Assembly: GCA_021827865.1 (NCBI GenBank)
Contig: JAKAUC010000009.1
Coordinates: forward strand, 124,001 to 188,000
Source: an archaeon
GTDB taxonomy: Archaea; Thermoproteota; Nitrososphaeria; Nitrososphaerales; Gagatemarchaeaceae
DNA: 64,000 bases
Reading direction: 5' to 3'
Part shown: piece after piece, positions 50,363 through 59,272 of the stretch
Numbering within the stretch: the stretch's first letter is position 1
Layout of the letters: each line of letters starts with the position of its first letter
Program-made: the position numbers and the translations under genes
The notes under the pieces: model-generated
The model's input: only the letters and a program-made list of their open reading frames with translations
What the model was told of the DNA's origin: nothing
Databases searched by the model: none

Positions 50363-52006
50363 ATGCGAACGTCATGCAGACGCCGGAGCCTGAGGGTCTC
50401 TCGTCAGGGAAAGGCCCTGCTCCCGGCGTCCCTGTTGCTCCTGCTCCTCGTCGCCGCCCAGGTGGCCCCGGCCGCGGCATCTGCAGGCCCGAAGGCAGCC
50501 GCTCCCCAGGCTGGTCCCGCGGCGTCCGTCACGCTTACAGAGTCGGTCGGCCTGCGCCAGTTCGACTACCGGGGGTACCAGGTCGAATCGTTCTCGAACT
50601 CGACCACCGTCCTCTACGCGGCTACGAGCGACGCCCCTGTCTCCACGGCCCTGATGACCGCGGCCCAGTACGGGGAATGGCAGGCGAACCTCTCCGACCC
50701 CATCTCGAACTCGTTGGCCCACCAGAACGGCACCCAGGTGCAGAACAGCGTCAGCGTCGGCCCCGGGAGCTACTACCTTGTCTTCTACGCCTACTACTCG
50801 CGGGCCCTCGTGCAGTTCGGGTACCGGGCGGACCCCAGCACACCGTTCAGCTACGGTCCCCTCAGCACCCCCCTGGGGATGGGGCTGGCGTCCTTCGGGA
50901 TCACCAACAAGTCTGGGACGGCGTCGGCCTACCAGGTCCGGACCCCCGAGATCGTCGGGGTGGCGAACGTCTCCTCGGTCCAGGTCGACACACCCAACGC
51001 CCAGAGCTACGGCGTCTCGGTCACGGGGTTCTCCCTACAGCTGAACGCCATGCTCGTCGTCAACGACGGGACGGGGGCCGCGAAGGTCTACTGGGTGCAG
51101 AACGTCCCGGAGCTCCTGACAGGCCCCTCGACGGCGGCCTTCGGCGACCAGATATGGAACGTCACCAGCCCCTCGGCGGTCCTGACCAACCAGACGATCA
51201 CCTCCACCAACTTCAGGGACGGGGGCTACGTGTACACCACCGGGCGGAGCCGCTTCAGCTCCGGACAGACCCTCTACGCCTACACCACGGGCAACGCCAC
51301 CTACGCCCTCCCCCTGGACTTTGGGCTCCTCATGTCTGAGACCGTCGTGCCTGGGACAGGGGTGGAGGTGCGCCTCGGCTACAGCCTCATCTCCAACGGG
51401 ACCGCGGGGGCCTCCCCCACCGTCTGGTTCGACAGCGTCACCATCCACGACCCCTCGGTCGCGTCGGCCTACTTCCTCGTCTCCGGGAGCAAGACACCCC
51501 CCATAGGCCTCTACTACGACGCGGAGCTGGTCTTCGCAGGCCAGGGCAACCTCGAGCCGGCGTTCTTCACCCAGCTGGACGCGTCCCTCGGGCTGTTCTA
51601 TCGGAACGGCACCGCCCTGACCTCGTTCCCGAGCTACTACGGGTTCAGCGGGGACACAGGGGAGGCGGCCGACAACCTCGTCGAGACATACAGCAACGGG
51701 ATCGTCAGCCTGGCCCCGGGGAGCACCCCGTCCTACCCCTACCTCGGGGGCGCCTCGCTCACCCTCCCCCAGGGCTCCTTCGGGGCGGCGGGCTCGACGA
51801 CGGGGCTGACGACGTCCAGTGGATCGGCCCCCACCGGGGGTCAGGCGCCCGGGCCTGGGCTCGAGGCGGCCGCGGTCTCTGCGGCAGCGGTCGTCGCCGC
51901 AGCGGTGATAATATTCGTGATAACCCGCCTCGGCCCGTCGGGGGAGCGCGAGACGGCGCAGACCGAACCTTCCCCGGCCAACTGGAACGTCCCCCCCTAC
52001 GCGTAG
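50363..52006 (+). CDS. Thermopsin-like acid protease, membrane anchored
   Basis: A 547-residue secreted protein (peptidase family A5-like). Signal peptide at about 17-40. The core has thermopsin-type blocks: SLQLNAMLVVNDGTGAAKVY, WVQNVPEL, FGDQIWNVTSPSA, LYYDAELVFAGQGNLEPA and SYYGFSGDTGEAADNL. The C-terminal helix AAVSAAAVVAAAVIIFVITR anchors it, with a polar tail. Thermopsins digest protein at low pH, hinting at an acidic habitat. Divergent from the phosphoesterase gene; ATG 50363 follows a GAAATAAG box by about 37 bases. Catalytic residues of the family are not firmly known. Confidence 0.75.
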   Translation: MRTSCRRRSLRVSRQGKALLPASLLLLLLVAAQVAPAAASAGPKAAAPQAGPAASVTLTESVGLRQFDYRGYQVESFSNSTTVLYAATSDAPVSTALMTAAQYGEWQANLSDPISNSLAHQNGTQVQNSVSVGPGSYYLVFYAYYSRALVQFGYRADPSTPFSYGPLSTPLGMGLASFGITNKSGTASAYQVRTPEIVGVANVSSVQVDTPNAQSYGVSVTGFSLQLNAMLVVNDGTGAAKVYWVQNVPELLTGPSTAAFGDQIWNVTSPSAVLTNQTITSTNFRDGGYVYTTGRSRFSSGQTLYAYTTGNATYALPLDFGLLMSETVVPGTGVEVRLGYSLISNGTAGASPTVWFDSVTIHDPSVASAYFLVSGSKTPPIGLYYDAELVFAGQGNLEPAFFTQLDASLGLFYRNGTALTSFPSYYGFSGDTGEAADNLVETYSNGIVSLAPGSTPSYPYLGGASLTLPQGSFGAAGSTTGLTTSSGSAPTGGQAPGPGLEAAAVSAAAVVAAAVIIFVITRLGPSGERETAQTEPSPANWNVPPYA

Positions 52007-52060
52007 ACAAGTCGCGCGCCCTTGTTCGGGACCGGCTAGCGGGCCCCGGAGTCGCCTGGG

Positions 52061-52897
52061 CTAGGGCCCCGTTTCCTCGACGTCCCTTGGCTTCGGCCGC
52101 GGCTGCGCGTCCGGGTGAGACTCGATGTAGGCCCGCTCGAAGGCCTTCGCCCTGGCGTCCGCCTCCTGGCTAAGCCCTCGGCTCAGCGGGGGCGACAGAC
52201 CAGGCCCCGGGGCCACCAGGCTGGGGTTCCGGGCTTTCTCCCTCAGGGCCCGCCTCCTCGCCAGGACCCTGACCGCGACCATCGCCAGCCCTGTTGGGAC
52301 CCAGAGTGCGAGGCCGAGAAGCGGGGAGTAGGTGGTGGTGGTCTCCATGGTGGCGGCCACCAGGAGCACCCCGACCACCGCCACCACCTCCAGGGCGAGG
52401 ACCTTGAGTTCCTGGCGGAGCCTCTTCCCCCTCCAGGCAGCGAGGAGCATCACCCCGGCCCCGGTGGCTATGGCGTAGCCCGAGAGCTCCACGAACGAGT
52501 AGGGGAATGCGAAGAGGAAGAGCGCCGACGGCCCTGGGAGCCCCTGGGCAACGACCAGGGCCTGGGCCACGAGGCCGGTGGTGTATATCGAGAACAGAAG
52601 GAGCAGAGCCCCCAGCCCCGGGACCATCTCGCCCAGGGCGATCGCGAGGTTGTGGGAGAAGATGAGGGCCACCTCCGGGCCGAAGGCGGCCGACCTGATG
52701 GGGCCGAACTGGCTGCTCGCCTGCTGGTTCAGGCCCTGCAGCGTCGACGCTGACAGGGGGGTCAGCAGCCCGCCGGCGAAAACGACGAGCTCCACCAGGA
52801 GCACCGCCAGGACGACCAGCACGCGCCTCCTTTCGAAGAGCTGCTCCACCAGGCCCCTCGAGGGCGCCCTGGGAGGGGCCGGCTGCTGTTCTGACAT
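52061..52897 (-). CDS. SpoIIM-like membrane protein
   Basis: A 278-residue protein from ATG 52897 with five or six membrane helices. The segment IFSHNLAIALGEMVPGLG, then YTTGLVAQALVVAQG and FPYSFVELSGYAIATGAG matches the SpoIIM/DUF95 pattern (H-N in helix, E in late helix). A proline/arginine-rich cytosolic tail of about 65 residues follows. The start is fixed by GTTAATGA (52923-52930), about 28 bases upstream; the longer open frame above it is antisense noise. Function in archaea unknown. Confidence 0.78.
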   Translation of the reverse strand: MSEQQPAPPRAPSRGLVEQLFERRRVLVVLAVLLVELVVFAGGLLTPLSASTLQGLNQQASSQFGPIRSAAFGPEVALIFSHNLAIALGEMVPGLGALLLLFSIYTTGLVAQALVVAQGLPGPSALFLFAFPYSFVELSGYAIATGAGVMLLAAWRGKRLRQELKVLALEVVAVVGVLLVAATMETTTTYSPLLGLALWVPTGLAMVAVRVLARRRALREKARNPSLVAPGPGLSPPLSRGLSQEADARAKAFERAYIESHPDAQPRPKPRDVEETGP

Positions 52898-53014
52898 GGC
52901 TGTGACCAATGTCCTCCTGCTGGTTAATGAACCTGAACGGCGCCGGGACAGCGCCGGCGAAGGTGGCGTTATTCCTTTGGGAATCCCCCGGACGGCTAAT
53001 GTTATTACCGCCTG

Positions 53015-54034
53015 ATGGGGAAGTCTCCTGTGGTCAAGGTCGGAGGGGGGCAGCTGACCGGCAGGCTCGCCTGGACCCCCGAGCGGACGGAGGCGGCGAG
53101 GAGGTACACCAGGGAGAAGACCGACGCGAACCTCGCGGCCTACGAGGCGGCCGAGCTGAAGGCTGCCAGGGAGGCGGTCGCGCTTCAGGCTTCCTTCGGT
53201 TTCGGGTATCTCACCGACGGCGGGGCCGGCGTCACCGACATCTTCGCCCCGTACACCGAGGGGCTCGGGGGGGTGAAGGGTGGCGGGAACATAGACAAGT
53301 ACCCGGGGACCCGGAACTCGTACTTCCACACCCCCGTCGTCGAAGGGGACATCAGGCCGACCGCCGTGGCGTTAAAGTTCCTGTTCACGTCGGAGCTGAA
53401 GGGGAAGAAGAAGGCGATACTCCCGTCCCCCGCCGCGCTGGCCCTGGCCTCGGAGGACACGCACTACAGTTCCAAGGAGAGGCTGATGCTCGCCTTCGCC
53501 GAGGTGCTGAAGAAGGACGTCGCGGAGCTGGCGGCCGCGGGGTACGAGTACATCCAGCTGACCGAGTGCTTCTTGAACAACGAGAGGTTCGTCAAGGCCT
53601 CGGCCGGGCTCGCTCCCTCCTTCGGGGGGTGCGTGAGGGAGATATTCGACGGCTACTCCGGGAGGTCCTGCGTCTACTTCCACGCCGGGGACGCGTCGGG
53701 GTTCCTCCCCCTGCTGGCTGAGTCGGGGGTGACCGACCTGGGGTTCGACTTCAACACCCCGGCGTCCGCGGCCAAGGGGAAGGTCCGGGGGGAGGGGGTG
53801 ATACTTGGGGTGCAGAACTCCACGAGGAAGCTCCCCGAGGAGTGGCTGGAGAGGGAGCCGGAGGCCCTGGCGGCCCGGGCAAAGGAGTACGTCAGGGAGC
53901 TGGGCCTGGGGGAAGAGACCGAGGTCTTCCTCGCGCCCAGCCAGGACTACGACGGCCTCCAGACCTACCCCCAGGCGAAGAGGCGGCTCGCGAGCCTGGC
54001 GAAGGCCATTGAGATCCTGGGAGGGAGGGCATGA
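53015..54034 (+). CDS. MetE-like protein lacking zinc ligands (N-domain-like)
   Basis: A 339-residue TIM-barrel protein: FGFGYLTDGGAGVTDIFAPY near residue 65, AILPSPAALALASEDTHYSS, YEYIQLTECFLNNERF, VYFHAGDASGFLPLLAESG and VILGVQNSTRKL. The order is that of cobalamin-independent methionine synthases, but the His-x-Cys/Glu/Cys zinc site is absent (FHAGD where the ligands should be). It is therefore probably a substrate-binding or structural partner. First gene of a four-gene operon; its stop overlaps the next start (ATGA). ATG 53015 is kept; a GTG at 53030 is an alternative given the TATA-like TAATGTTATTA at 52998-53008. Confidence 0.75.
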   Translation: MGKSPVVKVGGGQLTGRLAWTPERTEAARRYTREKTDANLAAYEAAELKAAREAVALQASFGFGYLTDGGAGVTDIFAPYTEGLGGVKGGGNIDKYPGTRNSYFHTPVVEGDIRPTAVALKFLFTSELKGKKKAILPSPAALALASEDTHYSSKERLMLAFAEVLKKDVAELAAAGYEYIQLTECFLNNERFVKASAGLAPSFGGCVREIFDGYSGRSCVYFHAGDASGFLPLLAESGVTDLGFDFNTPASAAKGKVRGEGVILGVQNSTRKLPEEWLEREPEALAARAKEYVRELGLGEETEVFLAPSQDYDGLQTYPQAKRRLASLAKAIEILGGRA

Positions 54035-55302
54035 CGGACCCCCTCTTCGCCACCATGGACATCGGGAGCGGGCCCCGGGACCCCGGGCTGACCAACCTGC
54101 TGATCGGCAAGCCGATAGACCAGGACCAGGCCGCGAGGGTGGAGTCCTTCGTCCGGCTGGTCGACCCCGGGCTGCTGAAGTCCTACGGGGAGCTCGTCAG
54201 GGCGCCCTTCCCCCAGAGGGTGCCGGCCGCCGAAGACTTCCTGACACGGCTCGCCGTGGGTGCCCTGGAGGGGCTGGGGTACAACTGGGTCTTCGACCTC
54301 GAGTGGCCGAGGACCGAGATGGTCGACTGGGAGCGGGCGGACGTCGGGGGCTTTGAAAAGTCCGAGGCCTGGCAGCACTCCTACGGGTATCGCTTCTGGA
54401 AGCCTTCGGAGATAGCGAGGCCCTTCGAGTACCGCAACTCGGACAGGCACGTCGAGGAGTACCTGCGGGTGGCGAAGCACGCGAAGAGGGAGGTGAGGTT
54501 CCCGATAACCGACGCGCACTGCGAGGTCCACGCCAACGACAACCTGTACTACTACGGGAGGTGGCTGGGGAAGGAGAAGGACGAGGTCCTCGCCAGCCTG
54601 AAGGCCGACCACGAGGCGACAATGGAGTTCTCCCGCGAGGTTACCGTGAAGAGGGTGAGAGAGCTCGCGAAGCGCGTCCCGTCCGGTTCGACACTCGCGA
54701 TCCAGCACGACAACTTCATCGTGACCTGCGAGGAGAGGGAGTACGGCGCCGGGTACCTGAAGCGGCTGGGGTTCGACGCCCCGTCGTTCATCCAGTCCCT
54801 GAAGGAGATAACCCCGAACGTCCCCGGGGTGAGGTACTTCATCCACAACTGCCTGCAGGACTACTCGCTGTACGCGAAGTATCTGGTGGAGGTCCCCAGC
54901 GTGGACAAGTTCTGCCTCGAGATGTCGAGCCACGACACCGAGCTGCTGGGGACGACGGACGAGGTGAGGAAGGGGCCCGGCTTCAGGTCCCTGAAGCTGT
55001 TCAAGGAGTACGGGCTGCGGAAGAACCAGGTAGTCGGCGTCGGGGTGGCCTCGACCTACGAGGGGGCGACGGCGCCCAGGCCGGAGCTGGTCAGAGATAG
55101 GATACTGTACGCCGTCAAGGTCCTCGGGGACCCCTGGAAGGTCCAGCCCGTCCTCGACTGCGGGACAAGGAACCTCAGCCTGCAGACCATGTGGGACATC
55201 GGTGTGGCTGTCCACAGGGGGAGGGACCTGGCGCTGAAGGCCGTTGGGAAGGACTATGGCATCGACGTCGAGCCGTTCCTTACAGGCGGGGGAGGGAAGT
55301 GA
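54031..55302 (+). CDS. MetE-like zinc methyltransferase, second subunit
   Basis: A 423-residue TIM-barrel protein of the methionine synthase II group. A complete zinc site is visible: His272 and Cys274 (YFIHNCLQDYS), Glu297 (FCLEMSSHD) and Cys377 (VLDCGTRNLS). ITDAHCEVHANDNLYYYGRW and AIQHDNFIVTC are further conserved-looking blocks. It probably moves a methyl group to or from a thiol. The start overlaps the stop of the first gene and its own stop overlaps the third gene (GTGA), so all subunits should be made in step. It does not match any named core MetE in full. Confidence 0.75.
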   Translation: MTDPLFATMDIGSGPRDPGLTNLLIGKPIDQDQAARVESFVRLVDPGLLKSYGELVRAPFPQRVPAAEDFLTRLAVGALEGLGYNWVFDLEWPRTEMVDWERADVGGFEKSEAWQHSYGYRFWKPSEIARPFEYRNSDRHVEEYLRVAKHAKREVRFPITDAHCEVHANDNLYYYGRWLGKEKDEVLASLKADHEATMEFSREVTVKRVRELAKRVPSGSTLAIQHDNFIVTCEEREYGAGYLKRLGFDAPSFIQSLKEITPNVPGVRYFIHNCLQDYSLYAKYLVEVPSVDKFCLEMSSHDTELLGTTDEVRKGPGFRSLKLFKEYGLRKNQVVGVGVASTYEGATAPRPELVRDRILYAVKVLGDPWKVQPVLDCGTRNLSLQTMWDIGVAVHRGRDLALKAVGKDYGIDVEPFLTGGGGK

Positions 55303-56546
55303 AGGCCCCCAGGACCACCACCATAGGGAGCTACCCCGTCTTCCCCTCGGGGGAGGACGTCGAGTACTACCAGAAGATGTCCAGGACGGGGGTGGCCGAC
55401 GAGGTCCTCGACCCCTACGTCTGGGCGACCCAGGAGGCGGTGTCAGACTTCGCTGCCGCGGGGGTGGAGGTGGTCTCCACCGGGCAGACCAGGGGGGACC
55501 TGTACTCCCTCTTCCTGGACGCCAGGTTCGTGAAGGGGATAGAGTGGAGGGGGGCGGAGGCCTACGCGACAGGGAAGATAGAGAGGGGGGCGAGCAGCAG
55601 GTCCGCGGACCTGAAGCTGGCGAGGAGCATGCTCCCGGCGCACCTGTCCCTGAAGGAGCCTGTGACCGACGCCTACACCCTGGCCAGGTTCACCAAGATA
55701 GCCTCGCGGTCATACAAGGACACCAGGGAGCTCGCCAGGGATATCAACAGGAAGATAGTCGTCCCTGAGATAGAGGCGCTGCAGGGGGCCGGGGCGGACG
55801 TCGTCCAGCTGGACTCACCCAACCTGGCGGCCGAGTCGTCGGTGCCGACCTACGTCTCGGACTTGTATGAGGAGGCGGCCTCGGCTGCGAAGGTCCCCCT
55901 GGCGATGCACGCCTGCGGGGACACCACGAGGATATTCAGGTTCCTGACAGGGCTGAAGGTGCAGGCGCTGGAGCTTGACTTTTACCACCACCCCAGGCTC
56001 TTCGACGAGGTGGCGAGGAAGGGGTTCGACCAGGCGATAGGCCTCGGGGTCCTCGACGGCCAGGTGCTGAGGGTGGAGACCGTCGACGAGATAGCCGCGC
56101 TCATAGAGAAGGGGAGGCAGGCGATAGGGGAGAGCCGCATCGGGTACGTCCACCCCCACTGCGGCCAGAGGAGCATAGACCGCGACACCGCGTTCAGGAA
56201 GAACGCCAACCTGACCATGGCCAGGGACGACGTGTTCTTCGGCGAGGCGGCGGAGCCAGAGGGGGTAAGGCTGAAGGGGGGGCAGGCGGACTCCAAGGGG
56301 TACTTCCTCGTCACCGTGAACAGGGAGAGCAGGGAGCTGGTGGCGACGTTCTACACCTACAAGCACGAGGTGGTGAAGAGGTACAGGTCGAGGTTCGCCG
56401 AGCGGCTGATGCAGGCGCTGAACGCCGAGGCGGACTCCCTGGGGATAAGCAGGAGGCACCTCGCCTACCTGACCCTGGAGCTCGGGAGGGCCGAGGCGTC
56501 CCTGGGGCCCAGGTCCCCGCCATACAGGCAAAGGATGATACAATGA
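55299..56546 (+). CDS. Core methionine synthase (MetE-type) with DUF4346-like tail
   Basis: A 415-residue protein from GTG 55299. TTTIGSYPVFPSGEDV at the start, the zinc site His204/Cys206 (AMHACGDTTRIF), Glu225 (ALELDFYHH) and Cys288 (VHPHCGQRS) give a core-type homocysteine methyltransferase without the N-terminal folate domain of bacterial MetE. After residue 310 comes a different domain: GGQADSKGYFLVTVNRESRE ... FYTYKHEVVKRYRSRF and the end block RRHLAYLTLELGRAEASLG, which resembles DUF4346, known next to or fused with pterin/corrinoid methyl-transfer proteins. The methyl donor may thus be a tetrahydropterin or a methylated carrier. Third in the operon. Confidence 0.82.
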   Translation: MKAPRTTTIGSYPVFPSGEDVEYYQKMSRTGVADEVLDPYVWATQEAVSDFAAAGVEVVSTGQTRGDLYSLFLDARFVKGIEWRGAEAYATGKIERGASSRSADLKLARSMLPAHLSLKEPVTDAYTLARFTKIASRSYKDTRELARDINRKIVVPEIEALQGAGADVVQLDSPNLAAESSVPTYVSDLYEEAASAAKVPLAMHACGDTTRIFRFLTGLKVQALELDFYHHPRLFDEVARKGFDQAIGLGVLDGQVLRVETVDEIAALIEKGRQAIGESRIGYVHPHCGQRSIDRDTAFRKNANLTMARDDVFFGEAAEPEGVRLKGGQADSKGYFLVTVNRESRELVATFYTYKHEVVKRYRSRFAERLMQALNAEADSLGISRRHLAYLTLELGRAEASLGPRSPPYRQRMIQ

Positions 56547-57400
56547 CCGAGGGGCCCAGGGGCTTCCTCAGCATAGTGGAGGTCTTCCCGCCGAGCTTCG
56601 GGGGGGCGGAGAAGGAGCCCGTGCTCGGGCTGAGGCAGAAGACCAGGGACTTTGTGGAGAGGGTGAGGAGGATCCAGCCCTACGCCGACGTCGTCCTGGT
56701 CGCGGATGTGAAGGACGCCTCGAGGGCCAAGTTCTCCCCGGTCCACGCCGCCGCCCTCCTGAGGGACGAGACGGGGGTGGACGCGGTCCCGGTGGTCACG
56801 GCCAGGGACTCGAACAGGCAGGCGGTGACGTCGTCCATAGTGACGGCGCTCTCCCTGGGGCTGAGGGGGGTCATGCTCGTGTGGGGGGACAGGTATGGGG
56901 AGGAGGAGGGGGTCAGGAACGTCTACGACTTCGCCTCGCTCTCCGAGGTGGTGGCCCACGCCCGGGGGCTGGCCGACAGGGCGGGGGGGAAGTGCAGGAT
57001 ATTCGCCCCGGTCAACATAGCGAAGCTCGACGGCGCCAGGGGGGTCGAGCTGGCGAAGTCCAGGATCAGGGAGGGGGCGGACTATCTGCTCGCCCAGCCT
57101 CCGACCGTGGACGCGGGGCCGACCCTGAGGTTCCACGAGAAGATACTTTCGAAGCTGGGGCTGAAGGACAGGGTGATACCCAACGTCTTCCCCTTCAGGG
57201 ACCCCGCCGACATCGAGTATTGCAGGAAGAGGTTCGGATGGAGCATCCCCCCCAGGATGGACGAGATCGCGAAGGGAGGGGAGGCGGAGCTGCTGAAGGA
57301 GGCGAAGAAGGCGGCGGCGGGGCTGGCGGAGAGCGGGTTCTCGGGGGTCTACGTGTCCACCAGGGGGAGGCCCGAGCTGGCCCGGTTCATACTCGACTGA
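56543..57400 (+). CDS. Methylenetetrahydrofolate (or -pterin) reductase-like protein
   Basis: A 285-residue TIM-barrel protein of the MetF group: SIVEVFPPSFGGAEKEPVLG at the start, YADVVLVADVKDASRAKFSP, VVTARDSNRQAVTSSIVTAL, GLRGVMLVWGDRYGEEEG and PNVFPFRDPADIEYC. The Glu in EVFPP and Asp in LVWGDRY fit the flavin/pterin site. It would make the methyl donor used by the three MetE-like proteins upstream. Overlaps the third gene by four bases and ends the operon. Confidence 0.88.
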   Translation: MTEGPRGFLSIVEVFPPSFGGAEKEPVLGLRQKTRDFVERVRRIQPYADVVLVADVKDASRAKFSPVHAAALLRDETGVDAVPVVTARDSNRQAVTSSIVTALSLGLRGVMLVWGDRYGEEEGVRNVYDFASLSEVVAHARGLADRAGGKCRIFAPVNIAKLDGARGVELAKSRIREGADYLLAQPPTVDAGPTLRFHEKILSKLGLKDRVIPNVFPFRDPADIEYCRKRFGWSIPPRMDEIAKGGEAELLKEAKKAAAGLAESGFSGVYVSTRGRPELARFILD

Positions 57401-57422
57401 CCCCGGGGGCGGGGCGGCCGGC

Positions 57423-58076
57423 TCAGTCGCGATTTCGCCTGAACCGAAGGACGACGCTCCGGTGCGCGCCCAGATAGTCGAAGGAGCCGATGGAAGCGAG
57501 CAATCCTAGCGAGACGAGCAGCAGCACCTCGTTGGTGATGAAAGGGGCTACGCCGAAGAGCGCCTGCACCATGGTGACGTGGACATCGAACTCGGTGGGG
57601 AGGAAGAAGTAGACCCCCAGCCCCAGGGTGACGCCGACCGAAGCTGCGAGGCTGACCCCTCGCCCGAAGGCCCTGAGGGGAGATGCGCCCGCCCTCCAGG
57701 TCGCCGCCATGACGATCAGGCAGCTGGCCACCAGGAGGGCCCCGACCTCGACGTCCTGCACCGACTCGTACCTGAACGCGTCGGAGAACGTCAACGGGCC
57801 TAGCCACGACGTGTACCAGAGGGTCGTGTAGGTCTGAGGGACGAGGGGGCGAAGGAGCGCCAGCGCGTCGGTGGTCTCGTAGACAGGGAGCAGGACGAGG
57901 GACAGGATGGCCATGACCATCGCCCTCGGGCCGAGCTTCAGCCCCCTCAGTCCGAAGGACCAGACGAACGCGGCGGTCAGGACGATGAAGAGGGCAGCAA
58001 ACGGGTCAGGGGCCTGCTGCGGATGGACGACAGGGGCGACCCCGACGCCCCCTAGGCTGGTCCCTCCCCCTGCCAT
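57423..58076 (-). CDS. Membrane protein of unknown function
   Basis: A 217-residue membrane protein from ATG 58076 with about six helices (FAALFIVLTAAFVWSFGL; AMVMAILSLVLLPVYETTD; DVEVGALLVASCLIVMAATW; GVSLAASVGVTLGLGVYFFL; ITNEVLLLVSLGLLASIG) and an arginine-rich end. The frame is open for another 156 codons upstream, but that part is noise-like; a start between the two cannot be excluded. Convergent with the methionine operon. No family recognised. Confidence 0.55.
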   Translation of the reverse strand: MAGGGTSLGGVGVAPVVHPQQAPDPFAALFIVLTAAFVWSFGLRGLKLGPRAMVMAILSLVLLPVYETTDALALLRPLVPQTYTTLWYTSWLGPLTFSDAFRYESVQDVEVGALLVASCLIVMAATWRAGASPLRAFGRGVSLAASVGVTLGLGVYFFLPTEFDVHVTMVQALFGVAPFITNEVLLLVSLGLLASIGSFDYLGAHRSVVLRFRRNRD

Positions 58077-58350
58077 GGTGCCAAAGCCAGCCCAGAAGCC
58101 TGCCGGAAAGGCGACGCCACCGATGGTTCGATTCGTTCTCCCAGATCCTGAGCTTGGTGCTCTGACGTGCGATAGGGAAGTTCCCTCATTTAGATGCTCG
58201 GCATCCCTGTCACCGCTCCGAGTGAGAGGACGACGACGCCCCGGCACCGGGCTGGGCCCGCCGGGCCAGGAATTGCGTTGAATGCGAAGCTCTAAATCTG
58301 ATGCGCGAATGACACACCCCGGAGCGGCCTGAAAGAGTGGTGCAGCCACA

Positions 58351-59202
58351 TTGAAGCTGACGGCTGATGCAGGCCCAGGGATCCCCACCCTGGAAGAGGC
58401 GTTCCCGACGCTCTTCTCGCGGTCCACGCCCGTGATCGAAGGCGGCTCCTTCCTGTTCCACGCGGCCTCGCTGCTGCGGTTCCATCCCTTCGAAGCTTCG
58501 TTGATGCTGATGAACGGGAGGGGGCCGGCGCGGACCGAGGACAAGGTCTCATTCCTCAGCGGGCACCCCCTGCTCGCGAGGATCCACAGGACGAAACCTG
58601 AGGACTCCTACAGGTCGCTGTTCGAGCCCTGCCACAGCTGCGCCGTCGCCCTGAGGCCCATGGCGCCCACCGACGACCTCCGCGCCCTGCTTCTGGCCTT
58701 CCAGACGTCCGGGTTCGGCTTCGCCCCTGTGACCAGGGGGGAGATGTACGCCACAGCCGGGCTGAGCGACGTCCTCGGGCTCTACAGGAGCGGCACGCTA
58801 AAGTCCAACATGACGGCGCGGGAGGTCGCCTCCCAGACAATCGCCATGGAGCCGCGGGCCACCGTCAGGACCGCGCTGACCCTGATGCTCGAGAGGAGGA
58901 TAAGGAGGGTTTTCGTCCAGGGGACCAACGCCTTCGTTTCAGACAGGGAGGTGGTGAGCCACATCTTCAGCCCCCGGAGCCTCGAGGACACCAAGCGCTG
59001 GCCCGGCGCCATGCTGGAAGCGACGCTGCTGGAGGTGGGGCCGGTGGACGCGGTGGAGATAGACGGGGACATGCTCCTCGACGAGGCCGCGGCCTATGTC
59101 CTCCGGTCCCAGGGGGGCGCGCTGGTCTGCGACGGGGGGGTGGTCTCGGCCTGGGACCTGGTGATCAAGCCCTTCGCCAGCGGGCGCCTGAGCATAAGGT
59201 GA
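58351..59202 (+). CDS. CBS-domain-like protein
   Basis: A 283-residue soluble protein from TTG 58351. The second half has MTAREVASQTIAMEPRATVR and TALTLMLERRIRRVFVQGTN, a clear CBS unit; earlier segments (FPTLFSRSTPVIEGGSFLFH, SGFGFAPVTRGEMYATAG) look like further, more divergent CBS halves. It would bind an adenosyl ligand. No DNA-binding or enzyme domain is seen. Neighbours give no clear clue. Confidence 0.6.
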   Translation: MKLTADAGPGIPTLEEAFPTLFSRSTPVIEGGSFLFHAASLLRFHPFEASLMLMNGRGPARTEDKVSFLSGHPLLARIHRTKPEDSYRSLFEPCHSCAVALRPMAPTDDLRALLLAFQTSGFGFAPVTRGEMYATAGLSDVLGLYRSGTLKSNMTAREVASQTIAMEPRATVRTALTLMLERRIRRVFVQGTNAFVSDREVVSHIFSPRSLEDTKRWPGAMLEATLLEVGPVDAVEIDGDMLLDEAAAYVLRSQGGALVCDGGVVSAWDLVIKPFASGRLSIR

Positions 59203-59272
59203 CGCCGGGCCTGCCGGAGGGGGCGGCCCACAGATATCGTTTTAACCGAACAGGTCGCGTCCGGCCTCACGG

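Noticed and set aside
57419-58544. 373-codon version of the membrane protein
   Set aside because: The first 156 codons are low-quality noise across an intergenic promoter region; only the part from ATG 58076 has membrane helices.
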